From Auricularia sp. M13 (Eukaryota; Basidiomycota; Agaricomycetes; Auriculariales; Auriculariaceae): a stretch of 64,000 bases of DNA. The notes beneath the pieces are model-generated. The model did not search any database. It saw nothing but the letters and a program-made list of their open reading frames with translations, and was not told the DNA's origin. How positions within the stretch are numbered: the stretch's first letter is position 1; every line of letters starts with the position of its first letter. Position numbers and translations under genes: made by a program. The DNA lies in contig CM073203.1 of assembly GCA_037042915.1 (NCBI GenBank), forward strand, positions 1,550,001 to 1,614,000. Direction: 5' to 3'. Shown piece after piece: positions 22,037 through 33,589 of the stretch.

Positions 22037-23722
22037 ATGCATTTTTCCATGCTCGCTGCTGCTCTCGTCACCCTTGCGGTGTCGGGCTCCATCCTCGCTG
22101 CTCCCACTGGCACTGGCCTGGTCGCTGCGCGCGACGACAACTGGCCCGAGTACGCCACGGAGGAGGAGTGCCACGCCGCTGGCTGGGAGGTCTGCCGTCG
22201 GTATGCCACCGGCCCCGGGACGAGCGTTTGGGTCGGTTTCGATGGGCCTGCTCAGGTGCGTTTCCACCCCTTCTCCCTTTTTATCATTTCAACAGATGGG
22301 AACTCACGATGCTGCTGCTATACTTTAGCCTGTTCCGCCCAAGTTCGATACCCAGGCTGAGTGCGAGGCGATCTATGCCGAATGCCTCGGCTACAAACGC
22401 GCTGACGGCCACTGGGTGTGGACGCCGGCTGACTGGGAGGGAAAGCGCTCCCTAGACGCCCGTGACGACGAGTGGACCGAGTATGAGACCGAGGAGGAGT
22501 GCCACGCCGCAGGCTGGGAGGTCTGCCGTCGCTATGCCTCTGGCCCGGGCACCAGCTACTGGGTCGGTTTCCCTGGTCCAGCTCAGGTGTGTGGCTCATT
22601 GTATAATGTTTTGGACCCTTCTCTTATGTTATCCACAGCCCACCCCGCCAAAATTCGATACCCAGGAAGAGTGCGAGGCTATTTACGCTGAGTGCATAGG
22701 CTACAAGCGCGCTGCCGGCTACTGGGTTTGGATTCCCGTCGACTGGGAGGGAAAGCGTTCGCTCGTCGCCCGCGACGACGAGTGGACCGAGTACGAGACC
22801 GAGGAGGAGTGCCACGCCGCAGGCTGGGAAGTCTGCCGTCGCTATGCCTCTGGCCCGGGCACCAGCTACTGGGTCGGTTTCCCTGGTCCCGCTCAGGTGT
22901 GTGAATTTTCCGATCCGTGTAGAGAACCTCTCTCTCTAAATCTCTGATGTTCTGCAGCCCACGCCGCCCAAGTTCGATACCCAGGAGGAGTGCGAGGCGA
23001 TCTACGCTGAGTGCATTGGCTACAAGCGCGCCGCCGGCTACTGGGTTCGGATCCCCGTCGACTGGGAGGGCAAGCGTTCTCTTGCCGCCCGCGAAGAGGA
23101 CCCCAACTGGCCTGAGTACGAGACTGAGGAGGAGTGCCACGCCGCAGGATGGGAAGTTTGCCGTCGTTACGCCACCGGTCCCGGCACCAGCGTCTGGGTA
23201 GGCTTCCCTGGCCCGGCTCCTGTGCGTACACACCATTGCTAAAAGTGTTCACCAACGCTTATGCCTCACGTGCTGTAGCCCGAGATCCCGAAGTTCGACA
23301 CGAAGGAGGAGTGCGAGGCACTCTATGACTTCTGCATCGGCTACAAGCGCGCTGATGGCCACTGGGTCTGGCGTCCCGTGGACTACGACGAGGAGCCCGA
23401 GAAGCGCTCCATCTCCGCTCGCGACGATAACTGGCCGGAGTACGAGACCGAGGCGGAGTGCCACGCCGCGGGCTGGGAGGTCTGCCGCCGCTACGCCACG
23501 GGTCCCGGCACCAGCGTCTGGGTGGGGTTCTCCGGCCCGGCAGAGGTGAGTCTTTTTCTTCCAGTCCTTCCCTATTCTTCGCGATGTTGACCTGGTATGC
23601 ACATTCAGCCTGAAATCCCCAAGTTCGACACTCAAGCAGAATGTGAGGCTCTGTACGGCGAGTGCATTGGCTACAAGCGCGCCGCCGGCAACTGGGTCTG
23701 GGTTCCCGTCGACTGGTACTAA
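22037..23722 (+). CDS. Secreted modular Cys-repeat protein with Lys-Arg sites (candidate Kex2-processed precursor)
   Basis: Six exons are inferred: 22037-22255, 22329-22586, 22639-22896, 22958-23221, 23279-23545 and 23609-23722. All introns are phase 0 and fall at the same place in the repeat. A signal peptide (MHFSMLAAALVTLAVSGSIL) is followed by module A (about 35 residues: TEEECHAAGWEVCRRY, GPGTS, WVGFPGPAQ). Module B follows across each intron (KFDTQEECEAIYAECIGYKR, then a Trp-rich WVWIPVDW). Five A and five B modules alternate. A KRS junction (WEGKRSL or EKRSI) separates each B from the next A, the site type cut by the Golgi protease Kex2; a second KR lies inside module B, and A has RR after its second Cys. 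Both modules share an EEC-x6/7-C core. Copies are nearly identical at nucleotide level, which suggests recent exon-unit duplication or gene conversion. The family is not recognised. Processing into peptides is inferred; a structural secreted protein is the alternative. Confidence 0.8.
22329..23608 (+). repeat. Four tandem intron-plus-exon repeat units (about 260-320 bp each)
   Basis: Each internal exon carries one B module, a Lys-Arg junction and one A module, and is followed by a 50-75 nt intron with a GTGNGT or GTGAGT donor. Exon starts all read Pro (CCx), and exon ends read Ala-Gln in most copies. Exons are far more alike than the introns between them. Confidence 0.75.
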
Positions 23723-25451
23723 TGTGAGGGTACGAGGCAGCTTTTTAGATTTTTTAGATACCATACCAGCGGACTTTGTCTTCATAGCTAGTCGCAAAAT
23801 TCCAATTCATAGAGCGGCAGCAGCCGCTGTCCTTCACCGAATCTGTCAGTTTGTCCGAGATTCTATGTCACAGTGCGACGCAGTTGCTCTTGTTTTGAAT
23901 CATGAGAGCACGTTCGCGCGTAACTCTCGCCAACCAGGATGCTCCTGGCTGACAACGCCTGGTCCGCCGGCATATGCGCCAAGCTCCACCAGGCGCACGT
24001 CCGGCACTCGCATGTCCTCCGTTTTGTTACCCAGAGCCCACAAGCTGACGGCGAGTGTATTTATGCCGCGCAAGTTCAGGATGCCCGGCTGCACAGGGAA
24101 CACCGTTTGTGGACCGAGGTTAGCGATTCGCTTGCCCATCTGCCAACCGTTGACGTAGAGCTGAGCTGCAGATTCGTAAGAATTTAACATCCCCGAGGTA
24201 TCGGTCAGCAAAGCGAGTTTTGCTCACCTCTATATTGCCCGTTCACGGGGGAGAATTCAATGGCTAACGGGACATCGAAGCCAGCCGGAATAGACAATGC
24301 GAAGGTTGTGAGGAACCATCCGACCTCCTCACTTCAGTACACAGGCCACCCGCAATTGAAATCTTATACTTACCCCAGGCTTTGTCAACCCTTGTCGGAG
24401 CGTTCTCCGCGCCCATCTCGAGTGGTCGAAGCCTGGAAGGTGCCACCCCATTCTCTACCAATAATGTCACCCATCACATCACAACCCTTTGAATGTTATC
24501 TTGCTCATACTTCTCCAAAGAGACCACCTTTAAGACAGTGAGCGCCGGCTCGTGAGAAGGCTCAGAATGGAGATGCGAACCTTCATTCAAGATCTTGCGC
24601 GTCTTGTCCGGGAAGTCCTCCCCTCCCAGGTTGCCCGCAATCTTCCATTCCGCGAACTGTTCGCTCTCACTTCGACCGAGAAGGTAGTAGCCCTAAAAGT
24701 AAAGTGACCTGAGCAGTTCTCGACGCAAAGATGAGCATACTGCGCACCTGAATACCGCGCGGCATTTGAATATCACGCTGTCGCCCTCCAGGCTGAATGA
24801 TGCGTGAGTTCTTGTCATCACATATCTTGACGACTAGGAGACGCACTGTGCAGCAAACAACTTGGCCGGCGAGATTCTGGCCCATGTGACTTTGTACGTG
24901 TCAAGCGGGGTAGTGAGCCTGAGCAAAACGGACTGACTCTTGGAGAACCACGACATGGTTCTCGCCTCGACGTAACATCCCCGGGAACACTGGGAAAGAC
25001 TGGTTCGCGGTGATGACTCCCGTATCCATAGCGCCAAGGTATACTTCGTTCAACCATACCGACGCTGCGAAGAACTGGCCACCCGACACGGAGAGGTTGA
25101 GTGCCGTCGGTACAGGAAGACCTTCGTGTTGCTCGAAGGTACCGCGCCAGACAATATTGCCACCCTATGGACGTCTATCAACGTAAGGATCCAGCCTGGG
25201 AATTGAGAGACGTACATGGAAACCGTACTCTGAACCATAGAGAATCCATGGCTTGCCGTAGAAAGGAGGGAATGGGTTGTTCGTCGTTGTATGATTCGCA
25301 GATAACATTCCTGACAGGCGCTGGGCCTTCCCATCGAAGTTGGGACTGATTTCAGGCAGTGAGTCGGCATATCGCCAATCTAGTGTATTGAGATTGGGCA
25401 GCGTCCACTGTGTTCTCGATGGGCCGGAGAGAATAGCTGAGAGTGCGCCCC

Positions 25452-26176
25452 TGTTAAGCCTGCTGTGCCTTGGGGGTTTGGTTGCAAGGATAGTCGAACG
25501 TCCGGGCGCAGAGAACACTCGAACGAACAACTAGAGCCTTCGGTGCGTTATTGAGCACACCGGCTACGTCGAGTAGCACGACCGAAGGGACCGCGAGCAG
25601 CAGAGGACTCAGACGAGTAAGTCGGGCGAAGGGAGAACCCAGAGGCGAAGTCGAGAGAGAGAGAGATAGAGTGTGCGAGGGGCACGACTATGTCGATTTC
25701 GTAACTGGGGAGCTAGATACAAAGTCGAGGGTCTTTTATACCTGGGGAGATGATCCGATGTACTCGGAGTGTATCCTAGAGACGAAGGAGAGGGGCCTCA
25801 GATCAATAGAGATCGTCGTCATCGGCCGATAGGATGAGTAAGAGCGAGTGGGTAAGGTATCGGGGGATCGGGCGAATGACGAGAGGCGAATGACTAAGAC
25901 GAGTGGAGCGAACCGGATATGAACACTATCGATACAGTAGGGACAAGGCGAGTTAGGTGGATGTATGCGAATAAGGAGAGAAGCTAGAGAAGTGAGGGAG
26001 AGGTCTAGAGGTAGAGGACGATGAGGAGAACATATCCCGAGCATATGAACACGAGGGGAGATAAGCCGGGTATTCGGGAGCTTGACCGAGTTGACCGAGT
26101 TGGCCGAGTGACGTAGAATGACGCCGAGTGATGCCGAGAGCACGTGAGGTCCGCGGACCGGGGCACGGGCGTAACA
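25452..26176 (-). repeat. Element A, 3' LTR (left copy)
   Basis: 725 bp, nearly identical to the copy at 39486-40209. Preceded by the target duplication GCCCC. Confidence 0.93.
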
Positions 26177-26373
26177 GTATCCCCCCTTTACGTCCTGAGC
26201 CCACGAAGGACTGCAGCAACGCAAGGTGAATACGAAAAATGAGATAGCACGCACTCGAGTCCGAATGGGGCCAAAAGATCGGGTCGGGTCGGAACGGGTC
26301 GGACGCAGATTAAAAGTGGTTGGGTCGGGAGTTGAATCGTCGAACCACTCTTGTCTTCTGCCCGCCGCCCACC

Positions 26374-27483
26374 ATGCCGCGATACGAGTCGCTCGAGGAC
26401 GTCGCCGCCGCGTACGACCGCAAGACCGTCGGCGCCGTCATGAGGTCGCTCGAGGACGACCCGACGATGGAGGCGCTGATCGCAGCGCACGAGGACGCGA
26501 AGCGGACGCTCGGCGGCCTACAGCAAGAGGCCGTCGACGAGGAGGACCTCGACGCGATCGAGGCGTTCAGCGCGCGCAGGCGCCAGGCGAAGGCCGAGCT
26601 GCGCCTGGCGGCGCAGCGACGCTTCGGGATGCTGGCCGAGCGCGTGGCCAGGATCGCGGCGGACGCGGGCGCCAAGGCGACGAAGAGCCAGGCGTCGCCG
26701 GCGAAGGCGCCGACCACGAGCACGAAGGCGCCGGCGAAGGACGCGAGGGAGACCGAGTCGCCGCCGAAGAGGCGGAAGGCCATGGAGGTATGGGTCGAGC
26801 TCCCGCGATTGCGGGACGTTGCTAAGGTGCGCTTATTTTGCAGGTCGAGAGCGCGAAGACGACTCAGGCGCCGCGCAAGGTCGCGCCGAAACCCGCGCCG
26901 GTCGCGGTCGCTCGCTCGCCGTCGCTCGGGGCGGGCGAGACGCTCGAGGACGACGACGAGGTCGAGGAGCTCGCGAGCCCGGTGGCGCCGGCCGCGAAGC
27001 CCAAGCCCAAGCCCAAGCCGCGCGCGGGCGGCAAGTTCACGGATAGGTGGCCGGAGGTGCCGTACGGGACGCGGTTCCCGAGCCAGGTAAGTCTTCGGTT
27101 GTTCGTGTTTTGCTCGCCGGGACTGACGACGAGTAGTGCGAGGCTTGCGCCAAGCGCGGCGGCCAGTGCGTTCGGCAGCACCGGTCGAACACTTGCACCG
27201 CGTGTCATCAGACCCGGGGCAAGTGTACGCACTCGGGCAAGCCCTTCGTGCCGTGCGGCGAGAAGAGGGCGGCGTCGCCGAGTGCGTCGCCCGAGCGCCC
27301 CAAGAAGGTGCGGATCGTCGAGGGGACGACGCTGGGGACGCGGGCGGCTGAGGATCGCGCGAAGACGGCCGAGCACCGCAGGGTCGTGGAGAACCACGCC
27401 CTGTGGACGAACAATTCGGTGCACAACATCGAGCGGATGTTGTACCGGATGCTGCAGTGGCAAGCGCTGTCAGGGCGACGCTA
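26374..27483 (+). other. Element A reverse-strand accessory ORF region (first part)
   Basis: Plus-strand open segments, opposite to gag-pol, between the end of pol and the 3' LTR. The first starts MPRYESLEDVAAAYDRKTVG and is helical and Ala/Glu-rich. A middle stretch is Pro/Lys-rich, and a later one is Cys-rich (CEACAKRGGQCVRQH, then CTACHQTRGKCTHS), resembling fungal zinc-finger-like C-x2-C-x6-C clusters. Segment boundaries resemble short introns. Element B sits inside this region. The role is unknown; Agaricomycete gypsy elements do sometimes carry extra ORFs. Confidence 0.6.
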
Positions 27484-27911
27484 GAGCGCGCGGCCGAGAG
27501 AGCGGAGACGAGGGGAGAAGTCCGGAGTAAGCGAGCGAGGCCAGCACCACCGAGACAAAGTCCGGATCCGTGGGAATGCGCGCTGGGTAGCGGGGATCCT
27601 GAGTATATATTTGAGAACAGGGAATATACAAGCATACCTGGGTAGCGGGGATCCTGAGAGAACGAGACTGGGGATCACCGCTACCAACAATCAGATATAT
27701 ATACACAAGTGGAATCGTCCGATTGATGGTGCGCAGCCACCGGTATTTACCGACGCAAACGCCAGCTGGCGTTTGCGTCGGCAAACACCGGCTTATGTAA
27801 TCGAGCCGGAATGCCAGAAAGGAAGACAAGACAGTATTAAGACAGGGTCAGGCTGGTAACAGAAAGGGAAAAGGAGTAATGGAAAGGGGAAAAGGGGTCC
27901 GGACCCTGACA
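27468..27911 (-). repeat. Element B, 3' LTR (left copy)
   Basis: 444 bp, apparently identical to 33146-33589. It contains a perfect 32-bp palindrome at 27750-27781 and is flanked inward by a purine-rich tract on the minus strand (about 27912-27925). Confidence 0.93.
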
Positions 27912-27948
27912 TCACCCCCCCTTCAAGGCGCGGCGTCCCGACGCGCAT

Positions 27949-30900
27949 TCAGCGACGACGACGCCGTCCTCGGGCTGGTGGAGGAGGAGCATCCCCAGGG
28001 CGCGGAGCGTCGGGGTGCTTCCGGTGGAAGTCTGCAACGAGTTCCGGCGAGTTTTCTAGGTGTTCTGCCGGTTCCCACGTGTTGTTCTCCCGTGACCAAC
28101 CCTTCCACTTCACGCGATATCGGACTTTGCCTCGGTACCACTCAGAGTTGAGTACCTCCTCGACTTCCTCCTCCAGGTAGCCGTTGACGACGACCGGGGG
28201 TGGCGGAGGCTGAGTCCGACCTGGGATTGTGTCTGGAATATAGCGGCGGAGACGGGATACGTGGAAAGTCGGATGAATCTTCATTGACGCGGGCAGCTTC
28301 AAGCGATATGCGTTCCGCGATACCACCTTCTCCACTGGATAGGGTCCGAACCACTTGTCATCGAGTTTCTTGGTTGGCCGCGTTGTGCGGATGTCCCGCG
28401 CATCAAGCCAAACCTTATCCCCGGCCTTGTAATCCCGATCTCCGCTCCGGTGGGCGTTATAGAAGCGCGACATGTCTTCCGATGCTTTCCGCAGCGCAGA
28501 CTTGGCCTCCTCCAGAGCGTCATTCATACGCGAGGCAAAGTCGTCCGCAGCCTCAACGCGGCCTTCGCGCGTGGGCTCAACACCCATCCGCGGATGTTCC
28601 CCATGCGCGAGGAAGAACGGAGTTTGCTGCGTCGAGGCGTTCACCCGGTTGTTGTATGCAAACTCTGCGAGTGGAAGTAGTCGTGCCCAGTCGGTTTGGC
28701 GCTCATTGCAGAACAGCCGGAGGTACTGCTCAATCTCCTGGTTGATCCGCTCTGTCTGTCCGTCGGTCTGCGGATGGTACGCGGTGGACGCCAGAGTCTC
28801 AATTCCGAGGCGCTTGTGCAGCGCACGCGAGAACGCAGAGACAAACTGTGGACCCCGATCGGAGATAATACCATCGGACAGCCCATGCTGGGACCAGACG
28901 CGTTCGAGCCACAGGTCTGCGATGCCTTCGGAGCTGACCTCGGAGTTCGTCGGAGCAACGTGCACACGTTTTCCAAGGCGATCCACAGCGACAAAGATCG
29001 AGTCATAACCTCCGCTCTCCGGAAGGTCCACAATCAGGTCGCAAGTGGCATACTGCCAGCGCCGCGTCGGAACTGGGTTCGGCATTAGGTTTCCACTCGG
29101 AGCTCCGGGGAATATTTTGGTCCGGTTGCACGCGTCGCAGCCCGCGACGTACGCGGCAACAAAGCGCGTAATCCCGGGCCACCAGTAATTCCGCGACACA
29201 AGCTCCAGAGTCCGCCAACGTCCCGGGTGTCCGGCCATGAGACTGTCATGATGAGCAGCAACGACACGGCGTCGGAGGTCTGGATTCTGCGGAACATAGA
29301 CCTTACCGCGGTACAGCACTAACCCGTCCTCTTCCGACCATTCGTCGCTCTCCAATCCACGTGATCGGAGATCATGGAGTCCGTCCAGCGCCTTGCGCAC
29401 CACATCGTCAATCTCCTCCGAATTCCGGATGTCGCGGAGGATTTGAACCTCCCCATGTGCTTCCGACAAGTGTCCCGTCGGCCCGCAAGCTCTCGGATCC
29501 ACTCCGGCTTAAGCAAAACAACATTGGAGTTGTCGTTGGACACCCCGTCACGGTGGTCCGGACGACGGGAAAGAGCATCAGCCTTCACCATGGACCGACC
29601 TGGCCGATGGTGAAGTGTGAAGTCGAATCGGGACAGGTACAAGGACCATCGGGCTTGCCGGCGGTTCAGCTTCTGCGCCGTCCGGAAGTACTGCAGGTTC
29701 CGATGGTCCGTCCAGATCTCAAACACATGCTCCGCTCCTTCCAGGAAATGCCGCCACTCCTCGAGTGCACGGATGATGGCGAGCATCTCCTTGTCATGAA
29801 TTTCATAGTTCCGCTCCGGCGCGGTGAAACTCTTTGACAGATAGGCCACTGGAAGCCACCGTCCATCCCCTCGCGCTTGCGAGAGAACAGCTCCGCAGGC
29901 GTAGTCCGAGGCGTCGGTCTCCAGCCGGAACGGAAGTCCGATTTCCGGGAGGATCAGGACGGGCTCGGACGTGACGGACCGCTTAAGCGCATCGAACGCG
30001 GACTCCTGCTCCGCACCCCAGGACCAGCTCCGGTCCTTCGCGGTGAGGTCATGCAGAGGTCGCGCAATGCGAGAGTAGTCGCGGATGAACCTCCGATAGA
30101 AATTGGTGAAGCCAAGGAACGACTGCAAGTCATGCAGGTTCTCCGGAGCGGGCCAGTCCGCAACTCCGTGCACCTTGGCGGGGTCCATCGCGACTTCTCC
30201 GTGTCGAATTATAAGTCCGAGGTACTCAATCGACTCCTGCTCAAAAACGCACTTCTCCGGTCGGAGGAAAAGGTTGTTTGATCGGAGAATGTCCAGGACT
30301 TCGCGGACGATCTTCCGGTGTTCTGCGAGGGTCGCGGAGAAGATCAGGATGTCGTCCATGTAGACGACGACCTTTCCAGCGGAGATCAAGTCGCGGAACA
30401 GATCGTTCATCATCGTCTGGAAAGTACTCGGACTGTTGGTGAGGCCGAAGAACATCACCAACGGTTCAAATAGGCCGCGGTTCGTCAGGAACGCCGCCTT
30501 CCACTCATCGCCTTCCTTCACTCGGACGTTGTTGTACCCCCAACGGACGTCGAACTTGGTGAAGTACCGAGCTCCAGAGAGTCGATTGACAAGTTCCTCA
30601 ATGAGCGGAAGTGGGTACCGGTTCTTTACCGTGATGGCATTGAGTTTCCGGTAATCCTGCACGAGCCGGAGACCTCCGTCCTTCTTTTGACAAAGAAGAC
30701 CGGAGCTGCGATCGGAGATTTGGACGGTCGGATACGACCAGTCCGGAGATTCTCCTCCAGGAACGCGTCCAGTTCCTTCTGCTCTGCCGGCGACAGCGGA
30801 TAAGCCCTAGTGCGAGTGGGCAGTTCCGCGTCCGGGCGAAGCTCAATCGCATGGTCCCACGGGCGGCGCGGAGGTAGCTCGTCGAACTGGTCTTTGGCAA

Positions 30901-31930
30901 AGACCGGTTCAAAGTCCCTGTACTGCTCCGGAACGAGCTCTTCAAAGGACTTGACCGTGCGGTCCCGAGTTTGCTCTGCAAACTCCTGCGACTTTGTGCC
31001 GTGCGCGCGGATGGCCTCACCCTCCGGCTCAACGAAAGCAGCAAAGACACGGTGGCCCTCTTCCCAATCCTCCGCCCACACTGCCTCGTCTTCCTCATCT
31101 CCATCGTGGAGAACCGCAGGCGGAACCGGCTCATCCGGACTGCCAATCCGGACGCACCGGACCCGCTGAGACCGCATCCGAGTCTTGGTTCGTCTCAGCG
31201 GATCCTGCGGAGGAGGAGCAGAGCTAGCGGACGATGCCAGACGGGCGTTTGTCCGACGTCCAACAGTGCGAGAACGAAAGGGTGAGAAGCTCTGACGCGG
31301 AGGTGCATTCTCCGACGTCGGAGGTCCACGGAGTTGTCGATTCTTCGCCGGCTCCGCTGGCGCGACAGTCGGAGCGGGCGGCAAAAGGCATTCCGGTGGA
31401 CAACGCGTCATACGCACTTGTCCACTGGGCCAGTCAATATCAGGATTGTGGCGTCGGAGCCACGTAAATCCGAGAATAGCGTCTGTCTTTCCCAAAGAAC
31501 AGACGGCGAAGGTCACGCGCTCCGAGTGAAGTCCAAAGCGCATGATCAGGTCCACCTCCTCACGGATGGACCCTCCTTCATTCAAGGTTCCGTCTACATT
31601 GTAGACCGGAATTGGAGTTTCCAACTTCCGCGTCCGAAGACCGAGACGTCGGACAAAGGCGTCGTTCAGGAACTCCGTTGTTGCTCCGCAATCGACGAGA
31701 GCGGAAGTCGCGAGGAGCGATCGGTTGTCGAGTTCTTCCAGTTGGATTTTGACCGTGAGCGAGCGGAGCAAGCTCGCGGAACGGATATAATATCGCCCAG
31801 AGGGCGGAGCGGACACGTCTAGCTGCTTCGGAGGAGAGTCGTATTCGTCTATATAGTTACACGACTCAACCTCCAGAACAGAGAAACGGTTGGCGCCACG
31901 AGCCGTGTCCTTACTCGTGGGCCTCGTCAA
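27949..31930 (-). CDS. Element B pol (protease, RT, RNase H, integrase, chromodomain)
   Basis: Protease motif ALVDCGATTEFL; reverse transcriptase with the YMDD box (VVYMDDILIFS); RNase H (ETDASDYACGAVLSQ); integrase with an HHCC finger (HPGRWRTLELVSRNYWWP, CDACNRTK) and DDE core (ISDRGPQFVS, HPQTDGQTERINQ). A well-formed chromodomain closes it (VRYRVKWKGWSRENNTWEP), so B is a chromovirus. The region is interrupted by about two breaks. Confidence 0.85.
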
Positions 31931-33092
31931 AAACCTCGCCGGAGTTAGCGGAGGTCGACGAAGTCTTCTCCGGAGCGGAGGACGATGCTCCGGGAATAGA
32001 GACTCCCAGTCCAGTCAAGGCCGCGCGGACCGCTTCGGCGAGCGCTCGGGCTTGATGGGGGCAACGAGGGTCGCCGCGGAAGTGACCCTCTTGTCCACAG
32101 TCAAAGCAGGTGCGCTTGCAAGGGCCAGAGTTCCGAGTCCGGTTGCGATCCACGTCCATAGGCTTGACGTCAGGTTCACGCGCCGCGGCACTCGGAGCTC
32201 CGCTCGGCACTGCAGCTGGGGTGGAAGCAGATGTCGCCGGAGTGCGCCCGGTTGTCGGAGTCGAGGTCGGACCTCCGGTTCGCGCACCAGAGGTCGCCGG
32301 AGTTTTGCGGAAAGTCTGGCGCTCACGCCACTGCTGTTCCAGGCGGAGCGCCTCCTTCTTCAGCGCGTCCATGGTCACCGGAGCTTGGTCCAGAGCGTAG
32401 ATCCGGTCCAGGAGGCGCGAGTTGAGCCCTTTCTTGAATTTCCGCTGGAGCTCATAGTCGGAAAAGCCGGAGAGCGCGGAGTATGAGTCGAACTCCGTAA
32501 TGAAGTCCTCAATAGAGCGAGAACCTTGCTCCATCGCATCAATCCGGTTGGCCGCGTCGCCCTTCTCGTCCGACATGACAAAGTTGAGCGCGAACTCCGA
32601 GAGGAAGTCCGGGAATGCGGAATAAGACGCCTGATTATCCATGAGGGTCTGCGTGACAGTTCCGGCCCAGGTAGCCGCGGAGCCGGACTTCATGTAGGAC
32701 AACACAAAGATAATCCGACTCCGGACATCCGGAAACTGGCGCGGGCGTGACTCCATGTAGAGCCAGCATTGTCGGAGAAAGCGCCGGCCGTTGGTGCGAT
32801 TTCCGTCAAACGCGTCCGGCGGGGCAACAGCGGAGCGGCCCTGATCCGGAGCAGAGCTCACGCCGGAGCTTACGGCGGCTGGAGGCTGTGCCGGAGTTGC
32901 ATGCGCAGCAGACCGCAGTTGATCAGCCATCAGTCGGGCTGCTTCTTGTTGCACAGCCAGACGATGCTGTGTCCGGGCTAGCTCCTCATCACGTTCCTCA
33001 ATGATGGAGCGTAACCTAGCAACCTCTGTGAGGGGGTCCTCAATAGGTGCGGCGTCCTCGAAGTCCTCTGAGCCGGTACCAAGTCCGGGCAT
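31911..33092 (-). CDS. Element B gag
   Basis: A 393-residue frame with an N-terminal coiled-coil-like part (IIEERDEELARTQHRLAVQQ), a retrotransposon gag domain (FLRQCWLYMESRPRQF, SAATWAGTVTQ) and a CCHC-type zinc knuckle (CFDCGQEGHFRGDPRC). It appears whole. Confidence 0.85.
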   Translation of the reverse strand: MPGLGTGSEDFEDAAPIEDPLTEVARLRSIIEERDEELARTQHRLAVQQEAARLMADQLRSAAHATPAQPPAAVSSGVSSAPDQGRSAVAPPDAFDGNRTNGRRFLRQCWLYMESRPRQFPDVRSRIIFVLSYMKSGSAATWAGTVTQTLMDNQASYSAFPDFLSEFALNFVMSDEKGDAANRIDAMEQGSRSIEDFITEFDSYSALSGFSDYELQRKFKKGLNSRLLDRIYALDQAPVTMDALKKEALRLEQQWRERQTFRKTPATSGARTGGPTSTPTTGRTPATSASTPAAVPSGAPSAAAREPDVKPMDVDRNRTRNSGPCKRTCFDCGQEGHFRGDPRCPHQARALAEAVRAALTGLGVSIPGASSSAPEKTSSTSANSGEVFDEAHE

Positions 33093-33145
33093 CGTGAGGG
33101 CTTCGAAATAGGGGGTGGTGCGGGATAGGTGGAGTCTCGTTCTAC

Positions 33146-33589
33146 TGTCAGGGCGACGCTAGAGCGCGCGGCCGAGAGAGCGGAGACGAGGGGAGAAGTC
33201 CGGAGTAAGCGAGCGAGGCCAGCACCACCGAGACAAAGTCCGGATCCGTGGGAATGCGCGCTGGGTAGCGGGGATCCTGAGTATATATTTGAGAACAGGG
33301 AATATACAAGCATACCTGGGTAGCGGGGATCCTGAGAGAACGAGACTGGGGATCACCGCTACCAACAATCAGATATATATACACAAGTGGAATCGTCCGA
33401 TTGATGGTGCGCAGCCACCGGTATTTACCGACGCAAACGCCAGCTGGCGTTTGCGTCGGCAAACACCGGCTTATGTAATCGAGCCGGAATGCCAGAAAGG
33501 AAGACAAGACAGTATTAAGACAGGGTCAGGCTGGTAACAGAAAGGGAAAAGGAGTAATGGAAAGGGGAAAAGGGGTCCGGACCCTGACA
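33146..33589 (-). repeat. Element B, 5' LTR (right copy)
   Basis: 444 bp with the same 32-bp palindrome at 33428-33459. Followed by the target duplication AGCGC. The gag ATG (33092) is about 53 nt inside. Confidence 0.93.

Larger units (their letters stand above)
27468..33589 (-). mobile_element. Element B: second Ty3/gypsy LTR retroelement nested in element A
   Basis: 6122 bp, with 444-bp LTRs at both ends (TGTCAGGG to CCCTGACA) that appear identical, and a 5-bp target duplication AGCGC (27463-27467 and 33590-33594). The coding strand is minus, with gag at the right and pol leftward, ending in a chromodomain. It differs clearly in sequence from element A. Identical LTRs indicate a very recent insertion, later than that of A. 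pol is spread over several frames, suggesting about two breaks; otherwise the element is complete from end to end. Confidence 0.92.

Noticed and set aside
22329-23608. CRISPR-like or satellite array interpretation of the repeats
   Set aside because: The repeated units are coding exons with introns in a eukaryotic gene. Unit lengths and splice signals fit exon duplication, not CRISPR.
25452-26176. Small frame of 93 codons inside the LTR of element A (also in the other LTR)
   Set aside because: Present in both LTRs only because they are identical copies. No protein-like character.
26310-27635. A 441-codon minus-strand open frame inside element A and the edge of element B
   Set aside because: It is Arg/Ser/Ala-rich and mirrors the GC-rich reverse-strand accessory ORF. 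It crosses the A/B junction and shows no family features, so it is a shadow frame.
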